Below, piece after piece: positions 22,925 to 31,192 of a stretch of 64,000 nucleotides of DNA. Under the pieces are notes generated by a model. That model was given only the letters and a program-made list of their open reading frames with translations, was not told the origin of the DNA and ran no database searches. The position numbers were made by a program, and so were the translations under genes. This DNA comes from Candidatus Phycosocius bacilliformis. Its GTDB lineage: Bacteria; Pseudomonadota; Alphaproteobacteria; Caulobacterales; Aquidulcibacteraceae. The number at the start of each line of letters is the position of its first letter. Positions within the stretch are counted from its first letter, which is position 1. The stretch lies in the NCBI RefSeq assembly GCF_003112735.1, contig NZ_BFBR01000008.1:62001-126000 (forward strand), written 5' to 3'.

Positions 22925-24151
22925 ATGGTCGACAACAGCAAGCCAGAACGGCCCGTCGTCACACGCGATGTGTGGTTTTTGTTGTTTGTGGTCGGTACCG
23001 CCTTTATGGCCAGCCGTTATGATTTCCAGCTTTCGACCTTGGCCTTACCCCAATTCCAGCAAGCCTTTGGCTATGATGATCAAACCTCAATTCTGATTGG
23101 CACCATCGCAAAAATGGGGGCGATCCCGGCGGTGATTCTAACCCTGATGGCAGATCGAATTGGTCGTAAGCCTCTGTTCCTGATGGCGATCATTGGCTTT
23201 TCGGCTTCGGCTTTGTTGACCGCCGTGGCGCAAAACCCTGTCATGTTGGCCACTGGTTTGTTCCTCACCCGCTTATTCACCATGGTGGATGAATTGCTGG
23301 CGGTTGTTTTATTGGCCGAAGCGGCACCACCGCAGGCGCGCGCGTGGATGCTGGGTCTCTTGTCGCTTCTTGGTGCCAGTGGTGACGGCTTGGCCCTGGC
23401 TATTTACGGTGCGTTTGCGAGTGAACCAGATGCTTGGCGCTGGATGTATGCGGCCGGCGCCATCCCCGCGCTGCTATCCATTGTCTGGCGGTTAGCCTTG
23501 CCCGAGAGCGCCGCCTTTGTGGCTGCAAGCCAGTCGAGCCAGTCAGATCCGCTGACTTTGATCCGTCAACACCGCAAGTCGGTCTTGTTGATCGGCCTAG
23601 CTTATTTCTTGTTTTGGCTGCCGATTTCGCCCGCTTTGACCTACAATTCGCAATATCTGCAAGGTTCGGCCGGCTGGGCACCAGGGCAGGTGGCATTGAT
23701 CTCTTTCCTTGCAGGAACAATTGGCCTTTTGGGCACCTTTGTTGGCGGGAGGCTGGCTGACCGTTTGGGGCGCAAGCCGGTCGCACTGGTGGCCACTTTT
23801 CTGACTGCTTTGGGCCTATCTGGACTCTATTTTAATCCCAGTTTCCTTTTTGCCGGGGCAACATTATGCCTGGGGTTGATGGCGTGGTTTGCCGCTTCAG
23901 TAGCGTTAAGGGCGTGCATGACTGAGCTTGTGCCGACAAAGGCGCGCGCCACGGTGGCGGGTACTTCTGAAATCGGTGCCAGTGGTGGTGCCATCGTCGG
24001 GGGCGGACTTGTCGCGCTCTTGATTCCTGTTGTCGGCGGGCTAGGCCCGGCCTTGCTGGCCGTCTTGCCGTTGGTCATCTTGGCCTTGATCGCCATCGCC
24101 TGCCTTCCTGAGACCCGAGGCCGTAACCTGACCGAGGCGGATATGGACTGA
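22925..24151 (+). CDS. MFS transporter
   Basis: 408-aa major facilitator with 12 predicted helices. Motif A occurs twice (ADRIGRKP after helix 2 and ADRLGRKPV after helix 8), and the C-terminus has LPETRGRNLTEAD, typical of the sugar/metabolite:H+ symporter branch. The ATG at 22925 follows GGGGGGAAG. Substrate unknown. It is convergent with the patatin gene (10-base gap). Confidence 0.92.
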   Translation: MVDNSKPERPVVTRDVWFLLFVVGTAFMASRYDFQLSTLALPQFQQAFGYDDQTSILIGTIAKMGAIPAVILTLMADRIGRKPLFLMAIIGFSASALLTAVAQNPVMLATGLFLTRLFTMVDELLAVVLLAEAAPPQARAWMLGLLSLLGASGDGLALAIYGAFASEPDAWRWMYAAGAIPALLSIVWRLALPESAAFVAASQSSQSDPLTLIRQHRKSVLLIGLAYFLFWLPISPALTYNSQYLQGSAGWAPGQVALISFLAGTIGLLGTFVGGRLADRLGRKPVALVATFLTALGLSGLYFNPSFLFAGATLCLGLMAWFAASVALRACMTELVPTKARATVAGTSEIGASGGAIVGGGLVALLIPVVGGLGPALLAVLPLVILALIAIACLPETRGRNLTEADMD

Positions 24152-24161
24152 CTTTGGCACC

Positions 24162-25196
24162 TTACCGGTCGAGGAAATCGCGCGCCAGATCCACTGTACC
24201 ATGTCGTCCAACAGATTGCCCATGTTGGGCCGACCAAGTCTGCCAAGCCAGACGGCCCTGATCCCGCAGCCCAGTTAAGAAATCCCAGTCTGTGTTGAAT
24301 TTACTGGCTGCACCCAAACCTTTTAGCGCCTCATCGGCCTTGATGGCATGGACTTTGACTGCCCGATATCGGTCCTTCAGCATATCGCCCATGGCCTCGT
24401 CAGCGAGAAGGCGTTGGACAAAGGCGATGGCGCGCAACTCAGCAATCAGGCTGGCGTTGAAAGTAATCTCGTTGAGCCGATCCATAATGGCGGCACTGGT
24501 TCGCGGCACATTGTCGAGGCTTTGTGGATTGAGCGCACATAACAATACATCATCGGGTAAATCGGCTTCATAGAAGAGCGGCCAAAGGGCAGGGTTTGCC
24601 ATATAGCCGCCATCCCAATAGGCCTCGCCTGCCACCTCAACCGCTTGGAACAAATAGGGCAAACAGGCTGAAGCCAAGGCAACTTCAGCCGTTATCTCAT
24701 TGGTTTTGAAAACTTTTGCGCGCCCGCTTTTCACATTGGTCGCTGCGATAAACATTTTGAAGGGTGGGGAGGCTCGTAGACCCTCAAAGTCAACAACATC
24801 TTGAAGAATGTCGCGTAATGGATTGAAATTCCAAGGATTAAACTCATAGGGGCTTGCCACGCTGGTCAGGGCGTCAAACCATTGAAAGCTGGCGGCCTTG
24901 AAAAGGCCAAACGGGTCGAGTGCTTTGCGGATGGCGTTGAGGCTGACTGGGCTGAACGGTCCGCGCGCCGTGCTGATCCGATTCCAGAATTGGCTCAGGG
25001 CTGCTCGTGCACCCTCCGGTCCCTGTGTCCGCAGCCCGTGGGCGCACACAACTGCATTCATCGCCCCTGCGCTGGTTGCGGTGATCGCGGCGATCTCAAA
25101 CCGGCCTTCTTCAAGCAAGCCATCGAGAATACCCCAAGCAAAGGCCCCATGCGCACCACCCCCTTGCAGGGCGATGTTAAGGGCAGGGCGCTCCAT
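24162..25196 (-). CDS. Patatin-like phospholipase
   Basis: Serine-Asp dyad lipid acyl hydrolase family. From ATG 25196 (344 aa; GTG at 25199 is also in frame) the oxyanion loop GGGAHGAF is at residues 12-19, the nucleophile elbow is ATSAG with Ser42 (the usual first Gly of GxSxG is Ala), and the catalytic Asp is in WDGGYMANPAL. The rest matches bacterial patatins with a DUF3734-like C-terminal part. The start codon shares an A with the yaaA stop (TGATG), so the two genes are translationally coupled. No signal peptide, so cytoplasmic. Confidence 0.92.
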   Translation of the reverse strand: MERPALNIALQGGGAHGAFAWGILDGLLEEGRFEIAAITATSAGAMNAVVCAHGLRTQGPEGARAALSQFWNRISTARGPFSPVSLNAIRKALDPFGLFKAASFQWFDALTSVASPYEFNPWNFNPLRDILQDVVDFEGLRASPPFKMFIAATNVKSGRAKVFKTNEITAEVALASACLPYLFQAVEVAGEAYWDGGYMANPALWPLFYEADLPDDVLLCALNPQSLDNVPRTSAAIMDRLNEITFNASLIAELRAIAFVQRLLADEAMGDMLKDRYRAVKVHAIKADEALKGLGAASKFNTDWDFLTGLRDQGRLAWQTWSAQHGQSVGRHGTVDLARDFLDR

Positions 25197-25999
25197 CACC
25201 CCGCATCCTTACTGAGCACCGGCCCTTCGGGCTGGGGACGTGTGAAAACCCAATTGTTGGCCTTGGACAAGGAAGGGTCAAAGCGATAGCCGTCTCGATC
25301 AAACGCTTTGATCGCTTCTGGTGTGTCGATCCGATTGTCGATACAAAAGCGCGCCATGGTGCCGCGCGCACGCTTGGCATAAAAGCTCAATACCCGAGCT
25401 TGGCCGTCCTTTACCTCTTTAAAGCTGGCGGTCAGGACGGTGGCTTTCAGGGCTTTGACGTTCACGGCTCCAAAATATTCTTGGGAAGCAAGGTTCAGGA
25501 CTACGGGCCTATCTTGACCGGCAAGATCCTCATTAAGCGCCTTTGACAGTCGGTCACCCCAGAAATCATAGAGGCTGTCACCGCGTCGGGTTTTCAGACG
25601 GGTGCCCATCTCCAGCCGATAGGGCGCAATCACATCGAGCGGGCGTAACAGGCCATAAAGACCAGACAGGATGCGGACGTGGTCTTGCGCCCAATTCAGG
25701 TCCTCGGCATTCAAATCGCGCGCCTGCAGGCCCTGATAGACATCACCATTGAAGGCAAGGGCCGCCTGCAAGACCTCTGGTCCGTCTAGTGCCGGGTCAA
25801 AAGCTTGAAATCTTTGGTAGTTCAGCTCAGCCAAATTGTCCGACAAATGCATCAATTTGGCGATGTCAGAACGCTTCAATTTGGCGGTGACTTTGGCCAG
25901 TGGCGCAATGTCGGCTTCCAGGCGTGGCTTTGTGGCCGGAAGCTCGAAGGCGACAGGCTCATAATTCAAATTTTTAGCAGGGGAGAGAAGAATCAGCAT
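25196..25999 (-). CDS. yaaA: Peroxide stress protein YaaA (DUF328)
   Basis: 267 aa beginning MLILLSPAKNLNYE, the hallmark N-terminus of YaaA, which lowers free iron and limits DNA damage under hydrogen peroxide. Also visible are FNGDVYQGL, LSGLYGLLRPLD, PYRLEMGTRL and LNLASQEYF. ATG 25999 is preferred over 26026, which would add nine residues. First gene of a two-gene operon with the patatin. Confidence 0.95.
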   Translation of the reverse strand: MLILLSPAKNLNYEPVAFELPATKPRLEADIAPLAKVTAKLKRSDIAKLMHLSDNLAELNYQRFQAFDPALDGPEVLQAALAFNGDVYQGLQARDLNAEDLNWAQDHVRILSGLYGLLRPLDVIAPYRLEMGTRLKTRRGDSLYDFWGDRLSKALNEDLAGQDRPVVLNLASQEYFGAVNVKALKATVLTASFKEVKDGQARVLSFYAKRARGTMARFCIDNRIDTPEAIKAFDRDGYRFDPSLSKANNWVFTRPQPEGPVLSKDAG

Positions 26000-26095
26000 G
26001 GCCCTAAAATAGGGATGCTTGGCCAAGGGGGCAATGCATGATGCTTGCCCCCCAGAAGGTGTTGTCGGTGTTGGAGACTGGCCTGGAGGCCTTGG

Positions 26096-26467
26096 CTAGA
26101 AAGGGCGCTTGCCGGTAATGGTCTCGCCAAACATTTTGAAGTCGCCCATCAGGCTCCAAGCCGGATAGGTGAAGGTAGCAGGCTTATTCTTCTCGAAGAA
26201 GAAATGTCCAACCCACGCAAAGCCATAGCCAACGATGGGCGCTGCAACCAGATATTCAAAACCCCCGATGACGCCCCACAGGACGACATTGAGCAAACAC
26301 AAACAGACCAGACCCGTCCCGATCACGTGCAGGCGGCGGCTGATCACATTTTGGTGCTCAGACAGATAAAAGGGGTAAAACTCCTCAAAGCTCGCAAAGC
26401 GGGCAGGGGTGGAGTTTGGTGCTTCGGTCGAAGTGGTGGTGGCGTGTTCGTCGGTCATGCTGTGCAT
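26096..26467 (-). CDS. DUF962/Mpo1-like membrane protein
   Basis: 123 aa with FASFEEFYPFYLSEHQN, RRLHVIGTG and VGHFFFEKNKPATF, the signature of the Mpo1/YGL010W (DUF962) family; yeast Mpo1 is a 2-hydroxy fatty acid dioxygenase. Two hydrophobic helices (about 48-68 and 71-88) and conserved His residues (H38, H47, H87 approx.) fit a membrane non-haem iron enzyme. ATG 26467 is taken; ATG 26458 is equally possible. Confidence 0.88.
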   Translation of the reverse strand: MHSMTDEHATTTSTEAPNSTPARFASFEEFYPFYLSEHQNVISRRLHVIGTGLVCLCLLNVVLWGVIGGFEYLVAAPIVGYGFAWVGHFFFEKNKPATFTYPAWSLMGDFKMFGETITGKRPF

Positions 26468-26808
26468 GTGTGGTGGCCCGCCCAGAAGCGCAAGGGCTCA
26501 TTCGGCTATTTGGGGAAAAAATTATTGGGGGCCGGTGCTAGGACATGGGTGATCTAGCCTGGTCGAGTTGGCGGTAGTTTAGTCGAGTGCGAGGCTGGCA
26601 TGAGATTGAGTTTACATTGAACTTGTCCAGAAAAGTTACTAAGATACAAAAATCAACCTTTAATTAAGTCAGGTCGGCTATCGTGGTTTCGAGAAATTTC
26701 TCGCGGTATATATAACTTATGATTGAAAATAAGCGGAGGTTGATTGCTATTTGGTCCGTCATGTATCATAAAGTTAACAAGAATCCTGATTGAGCAAGTC
26801 AAAGAGCC
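26468..26808. other. A+T-rich intergenic region with toxin-antitoxin promoter
   Basis: Roughly 340 bases without a gene. Composition changes abruptly to A+T-rich from about 26600, the left edge of a probably acquired islet. It contains the 14-bp palindrome and TATATATA element listed separately. No terminal repeats or integrase were seen. Confidence 0.6.
26690..26712 (+). promoter_or_regulatory. Putative promoter/operator of the toxin-antitoxin operon
   Basis: CGAGAAATTTCTCG (26690-26703) is a perfect 14-bp palindrome followed at once by CGGTATATATAAC, which has a -10-like TATATA. An operator overlapping the promoter about 100 bases before the antitoxin gene is the expected layout for autoregulation by a DNA-binding antitoxin. 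Confidence 0.5.
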
Positions 26809-27462
26809 ATGCGCGAAGGCAACTCCAGATTAGATTTTTTTCGAGCTCGTCTCGAGACTCCCAACTATGAGGTTGGGGAAGCCGCTCGTTATGCGAAGGT
26901 TAGTGTTGCGACCGTTACTCGCTGGCATCAGAACACCATGCTATCTGCAAGGCGTCCAAGATTGAAGCTTTCATACCTTCAACTAATTGAATTGGCAGTT
27001 GTGTCGGCCTGCAAAGCGGCTGGAATGAAGTTAAGAGAGATTAGACTTGCGCGCGAATTTTTTGCAAAAGAGTTCAAGACCCCCCATCCCTTTGCAAAGC
27101 TTGAGCTCAAGACGGACGGTGTAGATTTGGCCACAAGGGACTGCCATAGCAATCTGATGATCGGCAATAGAAGCGGGCAGCTTGCTTGGAATGAGGTTAT
27201 TGGCAGGCAGTTCCGTGACTTTGATTATGATGGTGATTTAGTATCTCGATGGCGTGTGGCAGGGGCGGATTCTCCCATAATCATTGATCCCGGGGTGAGA
27301 TTTGGATCGCCTCATGTTGCTGGAGTTCCGACATACTTAATTTACGATAGAATTATGCACGGGGAAAGTTATCGTGATCTGGCTGAAGATTACGAAATAC
27401 CTGAAGATCAATTGCGGGCGGCTGTGTGTTTTGAAGGTGGCCATCTTTCAAAGGCAGCTTAG
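26809..27462 (+). CDS. VapB45-like antitoxin: helix-turn-helix plus DUF433
   Basis: 217 aa. The N-terminal half has a MerR/HTH-like segment (YEVGEAARYAKVSVATVTRW, about residues 20-39) and LSYLQLIELAVVSACKAAG. The C-terminal DUF433 domain (about 153-210) includes IIIDPGVRFGSPHVAGV and YRDLAEDYEIPEDQLRAAV. DUF433 proteins with an HTH front half and about 220-240 residues are VapB45-type antitoxins, paired with a small PIN-like toxin, exactly as here. Codon and base composition are richer in A+T than the flanks. The toxin start is four bases beyond the stop. Confidence 0.85.
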   Translation: MREGNSRLDFFRARLETPNYEVGEAARYAKVSVATVTRWHQNTMLSARRPRLKLSYLQLIELAVVSACKAAGMKLREIRLAREFFAKEFKTPHPFAKLELKTDGVDLATRDCHSNLMIGNRSGQLAWNEVIGRQFRDFDYDGDLVSRWRVAGADSPIIIDPGVRFGSPHVAGVPTYLIYDRIMHGESYRDLAEDYEIPEDQLRAAVCFEGGHLSKAA

Positions 27463-27465
27463 AAT

Positions 27466-27870
27466 TTGACTGATATTACATTTTTCTTTGATCGTTGCGT
27501 TGGCGTATCCATGCCAAAAACCTTACGTAGTACAATGCCGCCGTTTAATGTTGAGTATCACTCCGAAAAGAAAAATGGCTTCAGAGACGATCTTCCCGAT
27601 GATGAATGGCTAGCCGTAGTCAGCCAAAAGAAGTGGCTGGTGGTAACTCATGATAAGTTAGTACATGATGACAGCATGGCAAAGCAAGCTGTTGAGCAAT
27701 ACAATGGTCGTATATTCTACTTGGATGGCGGCAGTGCGCCGAAATGGGAGAAGTTACGCTTATTTATATTCGCTTACAAGAAGATAATTCGAATTGTTAA
27801 ACAGGAGAAGGCACCATTTATTTATCGTATTACTAGAAATGATCGAATTATCAAGGTACGTAAACTCTAG
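27466..27870 (+). CDS. VapC45-like PIN-domain toxin
   Basis: 134 aa from a TTG at 27466, immediately after the antitoxin. The chain starts MTDITFFFDRCVG with an early Asp, continues with RDDLPDDEWLAVV and WLVVTHDKLVHDD, and ends with a basic tail. This spacing of acidic residues matches the PIN-like (DUF5615/PIN_8) toxins of the VapC45 type, predicted Mg-dependent ribonucleases. The weak TTG start and tight spacing would keep toxin below antitoxin. A+T-rich, with no terminator seen after it. Toxic activity is inferred from family and pairing only. Confidence 0.82.
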   Translation: MTDITFFFDRCVGVSMPKTLRSTMPPFNVEYHSEKKNGFRDDLPDDEWLAVVSQKKWLVVTHDKLVHDDSMAKQAVEQYNGRIFYLDGGSAPKWEKLRLFIFAYKKIIRIVKQEKAPFIYRITRNDRIIKVRKL

Positions 27871-27887
27871 AGTATAGGGATCTGCTC

Positions 27888-28343
27888 CTAAATCTTCTGC
27901 CGCACCACACGCACCGCACAGCCCAGTGCCGCCTCAATCGGGACAAGAGCTTCGGGGGCGAGTTTGCCGACACCCGCATTGGTGGCAACCAAGGCGAAGC
28001 AGCCAAAGGAGGCGGCGGGTTGATAGATAAGCGCGTTCAGATTGGTTTGCCCGCCGCAACAGGCTGCCACCACTGCCAAATCCTCAAACTCATTCTCCGC
28101 GGCGCGGTCCATCGCTGACGGCCACCAGCCATGCGCATCCTTCCCGCAGAGCGGGCAGGTGATGGCCTCAAAGGCTTCGCCTGCATCAATGAAGCGCACA
28201 TCGTCAAACATGTCATAACTGACTTCGCGCGCCGCGGGCAGCAGCGTCTCAAGCGCATCCGCCGCCGCTTCGGCTTGATCGTCATGGGGGACGTAGGTCG
28301 GATCGGTCGGTATCAGGATCAGATGGCTGGTGGGCACCTTCAT
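27888..28343 (-). CDS. Conserved hypothetical protein with a CxxC pair
   Basis: Not assigned to a named family. 151 aa; starts MKVPTSHLILIPTDPTYVP, has ITCPLCGKDAHGWWPSAM near residue 61 (one CxxC) and a later VAACCGGQTNLNALIY (second cysteine pair), so a structural zinc site CxxC...CC is possible. No signal peptide or membrane segment. Its ATG begins on the base directly after the alaS stop, so it is translated from the alaS message. Confidence 0.75.
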   Translation of the reverse strand: MKVPTSHLILIPTDPTYVPHDDQAEAAADALETLLPAAREVSYDMFDDVRFIDAGEAFEAITCPLCGKDAHGWWPSAMDRAAENEFEDLAVVAACCGGQTNLNALIYQPAASFGCFALVATNAGVGKLAPEALVPIEAALGCAVRVVRQKI

Positions 28344-30989
28344 TCAGATGCCCATTGCCGCCTTGACCGCCGCAAGCCCAGCCTCAACCGCATCTGCTGT
28401 CGGCGCACCGCCTTGGGCAAAGTCTGGCTTGCCGCCCCCGCCTTGGCCACCCATGGCTGTAACTGCGGCTTTGACCAGATCAACGGCATTGACGCTGCCC
28501 ACAGTGCTGGCGACAGCCACTGCAGCCTTACCGTCGGCAGTTGCGACATAGGCGACCACGCCAGTGCCCAGTTTCTGGATGGCCTCATTGACCATTGGCC
28601 GCAAATCCTTGGCCCCGATGCCCTCCAAGATGCGAGCATCAAGCTTGACGCCATTGATCTCTTCGAGCGTTGCAGCAGCCCCGCCACCACCACCTAGAGC
28701 CAGTTTTTGCTTGGCATCGGTCAGTTCTTTTTCAAGCCGCTTACGCTCGGCAATCAAGGCTTCGATCCGGGCTGGCAGATCGGGCAATTGCGCCTTGAGA
28801 GGTTCTGCCGCCGCGCGGGCCAGCGCGGCCTCGGCTTTGAGGTGATCAAGTGCGGCCTGCCCTGTGGCCGCCTCAATGCGGCGCACGCCTGCGGCCACAG
28901 CCCCTTCTGACAGGATAACAAAGCTGCCAATATCGCCTGTGCGGCCGACATGTGTGCCCCCACACAATTCAACCGAATAGGATTTTGGCGTATGATCCAG
29001 CTTGCGGCCCATGGCCAGAACGCGGACCTCTTCGCCATATTTCTCACCAAACAACGCCATTGCCCCTTCGGCAATGGCTTCATCCGGTGTCATCAGACGG
29101 GTCGAGGCTTCGGTATTCTGACGCACCACGGCATTGACCTCCGCCTCAATGGCGTCGATCTCTGCCCGGGTGAGGCCTGCACCATGGGCAAAGTCAAAGC
29201 GCAACCGGTCGGCTTCAACCAGCGAGCCCTTTTGCGTCACATGCGGGCCCAAGACGTTTTGCAGCGCCGCATGCATTAAGTGCGTGGCGCTGTGGTTGGC
29301 CCGGATGGCTGCCCGCCGCTCGGTGTCGATTGCCAAAGTCGCGGCATCGCCCAATTTGATCTGGCCAAAGACCAATCGACCTTTATGGCCATGAATCGCC
29401 CCCGCGCGCTTGAGCGTATCGTCCACCTCAAATACCGCCCCGGAGTCAAAGCGGATCGTACCATGATCTCCGGCTTGGCCACCGCTCTCGGCATAGAAGG
29501 GGGTTTGGTTGAACACCAACTCCCCATTTTGTCCGGCTGACAAAACATCCTGCCGCTCACCGTCCACCACGATGGCGGCCAGCTGGCCGCTGGCCTCGTT
29601 CTGGGCGTAGCCCAAGAATTCACTGCCGCCCTGTTCGTCTTTGAGAGTAAGCCAAACTGCGTCGGTGCCCGCTTCCCCACTTCCAGCCCAAGCCGCCCGT
29701 GCGAGGGCCTTTTGCTCGTCCATGGCCGCATTGAATCCAGCCATATCCACCCCGATGCCACGTGCCCGCAACACATCCTGGGTCAGATCAATCGGGAAGC
29801 CGTAAGTATCATACAGCTGGAACGCCGCCTTGCCGGACAATTCCTCACCGTTGGACAGGCCGGCACTTTCTTCTTCCAGAAGGGCAAGTCCCCGACCCAA
29901 GGTGCGACGGAAGCGCACTTCCTCTTGTTCCAAAGTCGAGGTGATGAAGGCTTCAGCCCGGCGCAATTGGGGATAGGCCGCACCCATTTCCTCGATCAGG
30001 ACCGGGGCAATACGGTGCAACAGAGGCTCCCGCGCACCGAGCATATGGGCATGGCGCATCGCCCGGCGCATAATGCGGCGCAGCACATAGCCGCGCCCTT
30101 CGTTGGAGGGCGTTACGCCGTCAGCAATCAGGAAGCTGGACGCACGTATATGGTCGGCAATCACCCGATGACTGGCGCGCTTGTCGCCCTCAGCTTTGAC
30201 CCCGGTCAGGCTTTCAGAAGCGGCGATCAAGGTTTTGAACAGGTCGATATCGTAATTGTCGTGCACGCCCTGCAAGACAGCTGAAATCCGCTCCAGCCCC
30301 ATGCCGGTGTCGATGCTGGGCTTGGGCAAGCTGGTTTGGCTGCCATCGGCATGGCGCTCAAACTGCATGAACACAAGGTTCCAGATTTCAATCCATCGGT
30401 CGCCGTCTTCCTCGGGGCTACCGGGAATCCCGCCCCAGATATGCTCACCATGGTCATAGAAGATTTCGCTACAGGGGCCGCAGGGGCCGGTATCACCCAT
30501 GGACCAGAAGTTATCGCTGGTTGGGATGGAGATGATGCGATCATCACTCAAGCCCGCAATCTTGCGCCACAGGGCGCGGGCTTCATCATCGGTGTGATAG
30601 ACAGTGACGAGCAATTTGTCCTTGTTGATGGCAAAATCGCCGGTCAATAATTCCCAAGCGTGGCTGATCGCCTGTTCCTTAAAATAATCGCCGAACGAGA
30701 AATTGCCGAGCATTTCAAAGAAGGTGTGATGGCGAGCGGTATAGCCGACATTGTCGAGGTCATTGTGCTTGCCACCGGCGCGCACACATTTTTGGCTGGT
30801 GACCGCGCGGGGTGGATCAGGCGGGTTTTCCGCGCCGGTAAAAACGTTCTTAAACTGCACCATGCCCGCATTGGTGAACATCAAAGTCGGGTCGTTTTGC
30901 GGGACAAGTGGACTTGAGGCCATAATCGTATGACCCTTGGATTTGAAAAAGTCCAAAAACGCGGTGCGAATGTCGTTGACGCTGGCCAT
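28344..30989 (-). CDS. alaS: Alanyl-tRNA synthetase
   Basis: Charges tRNA-Ala; 881 aa from ATG 30989 ([20 protein letters not shown]). The class II catalytic core is N-terminal ([37 protein letters not shown]), the editing domain holds [11 protein letters not shown] and [13 protein letters not shown], and the C-terminal DHHA1/C-Ala part has a run of five glycines around residue 780 and ends [17 protein letters not shown] at 31007 and an ATG at 30992 are in frame; the chosen start matches family N-termini. The downstream small gene abuts its stop. Confidence 0.98.
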   Translation of the reverse strand: MASVNDIRTAFLDFFKSKGHTIMASSPLVPQNDPTLMFTNAGMVQFKNVFTGAENPPDPPRAVTSQKCVRAGGKHNDLDNVGYTARHHTFFEMLGNFSFGDYFKEQAISHAWELLTGDFAINKDKLLVTVYHTDDEARALWRKIAGLSDDRIISIPTSDNFWSMGDTGPCGPCSEIFYDHGEHIWGGIPGSPEEDGDRWIEIWNLVFMQFERHADGSQTSLPKPSIDTGMGLERISAVLQGVHDNYDIDLFKTLIAASESLTGVKAEGDKRASHRVIADHIRASSFLIADGVTPSNEGRGYVLRRIMRRAMRHAHMLGAREPLLHRIAPVLIEEMGAAYPQLRRAEAFITSTLEQEEVRFRRTLGRGLALLEEESAGLSNGEELSGKAAFQLYDTYGFPIDLTQDVLRARGIGVDMAGFNAAMDEQKALARAAWAGSGEAGTDAVWLTLKDEQGGSEFLGYAQNEASGQLAAIVVDGERQDVLSAGQNGELVFNQTPFYAESGGQAGDHGTIRFDSGAVFEVDDTLKRAGAIHGHKGRLVFGQIKLGDAATLAIDTERRAAIRANHSATHLMHAALQNVLGPHVTQKGSLVEADRLRFDFAHGAGLTRAEIDAIEAEVNAVVRQNTEASTRLMTPDEAIAEGAMALFGEKYGEEVRVLAMGRKLDHTPKSYSVELCGGTHVGRTGDIGSFVILSEGAVAAGVRRIEAATGQAALDHLKAEAALARAAAEPLKAQLPDLPARIEALIAERKRLEKELTDAKQKLALGGGGGAAATLEEINGVKLDARILEGIGAKDLRPMVNEAIQKLGTGVVAYVATADGKAAVAVASTVGSVNAVDLVKAAVTAMGGQGGGGKPDFAQGGAPTADAVEAGLAAVKAAMGI

Positions 30990-31132
30990 CATGTCCCATC
31001 CAGGCACGTTGAGTGCCGATTGATTTGTGTGGGCAAATCTATAGGCAGCCCAAGCCGCCTCGCCAAGGCCCAGACCAGATCGATTGCAGGGTTTGGGTTA
31101 GGATAGCTTTTCGGTTGACGAGGCGACACGAC

Positions 31133-31165
31133 AAACGGGCCTGACCGATAAGCCGGACCCGTTTT
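31133..31165 (-). terminator. Terminator between Oar-like receptor and alaS
   Basis: AAACGGG (31133-31139) pairs with CCCGTTT (31158-31164), with further imperfect pairing inside. On the minus strand the stem is followed by GTCGTG after a TTT, so it would end the receptor transcript before alaS; on the plus strand it reads into TTTTGCG. The loop region has mismatches, so strength is uncertain. Confidence 0.55.
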
Positions 31166-31192
31166 GCGCGGATCATGGTGAGCTGCGACTTG

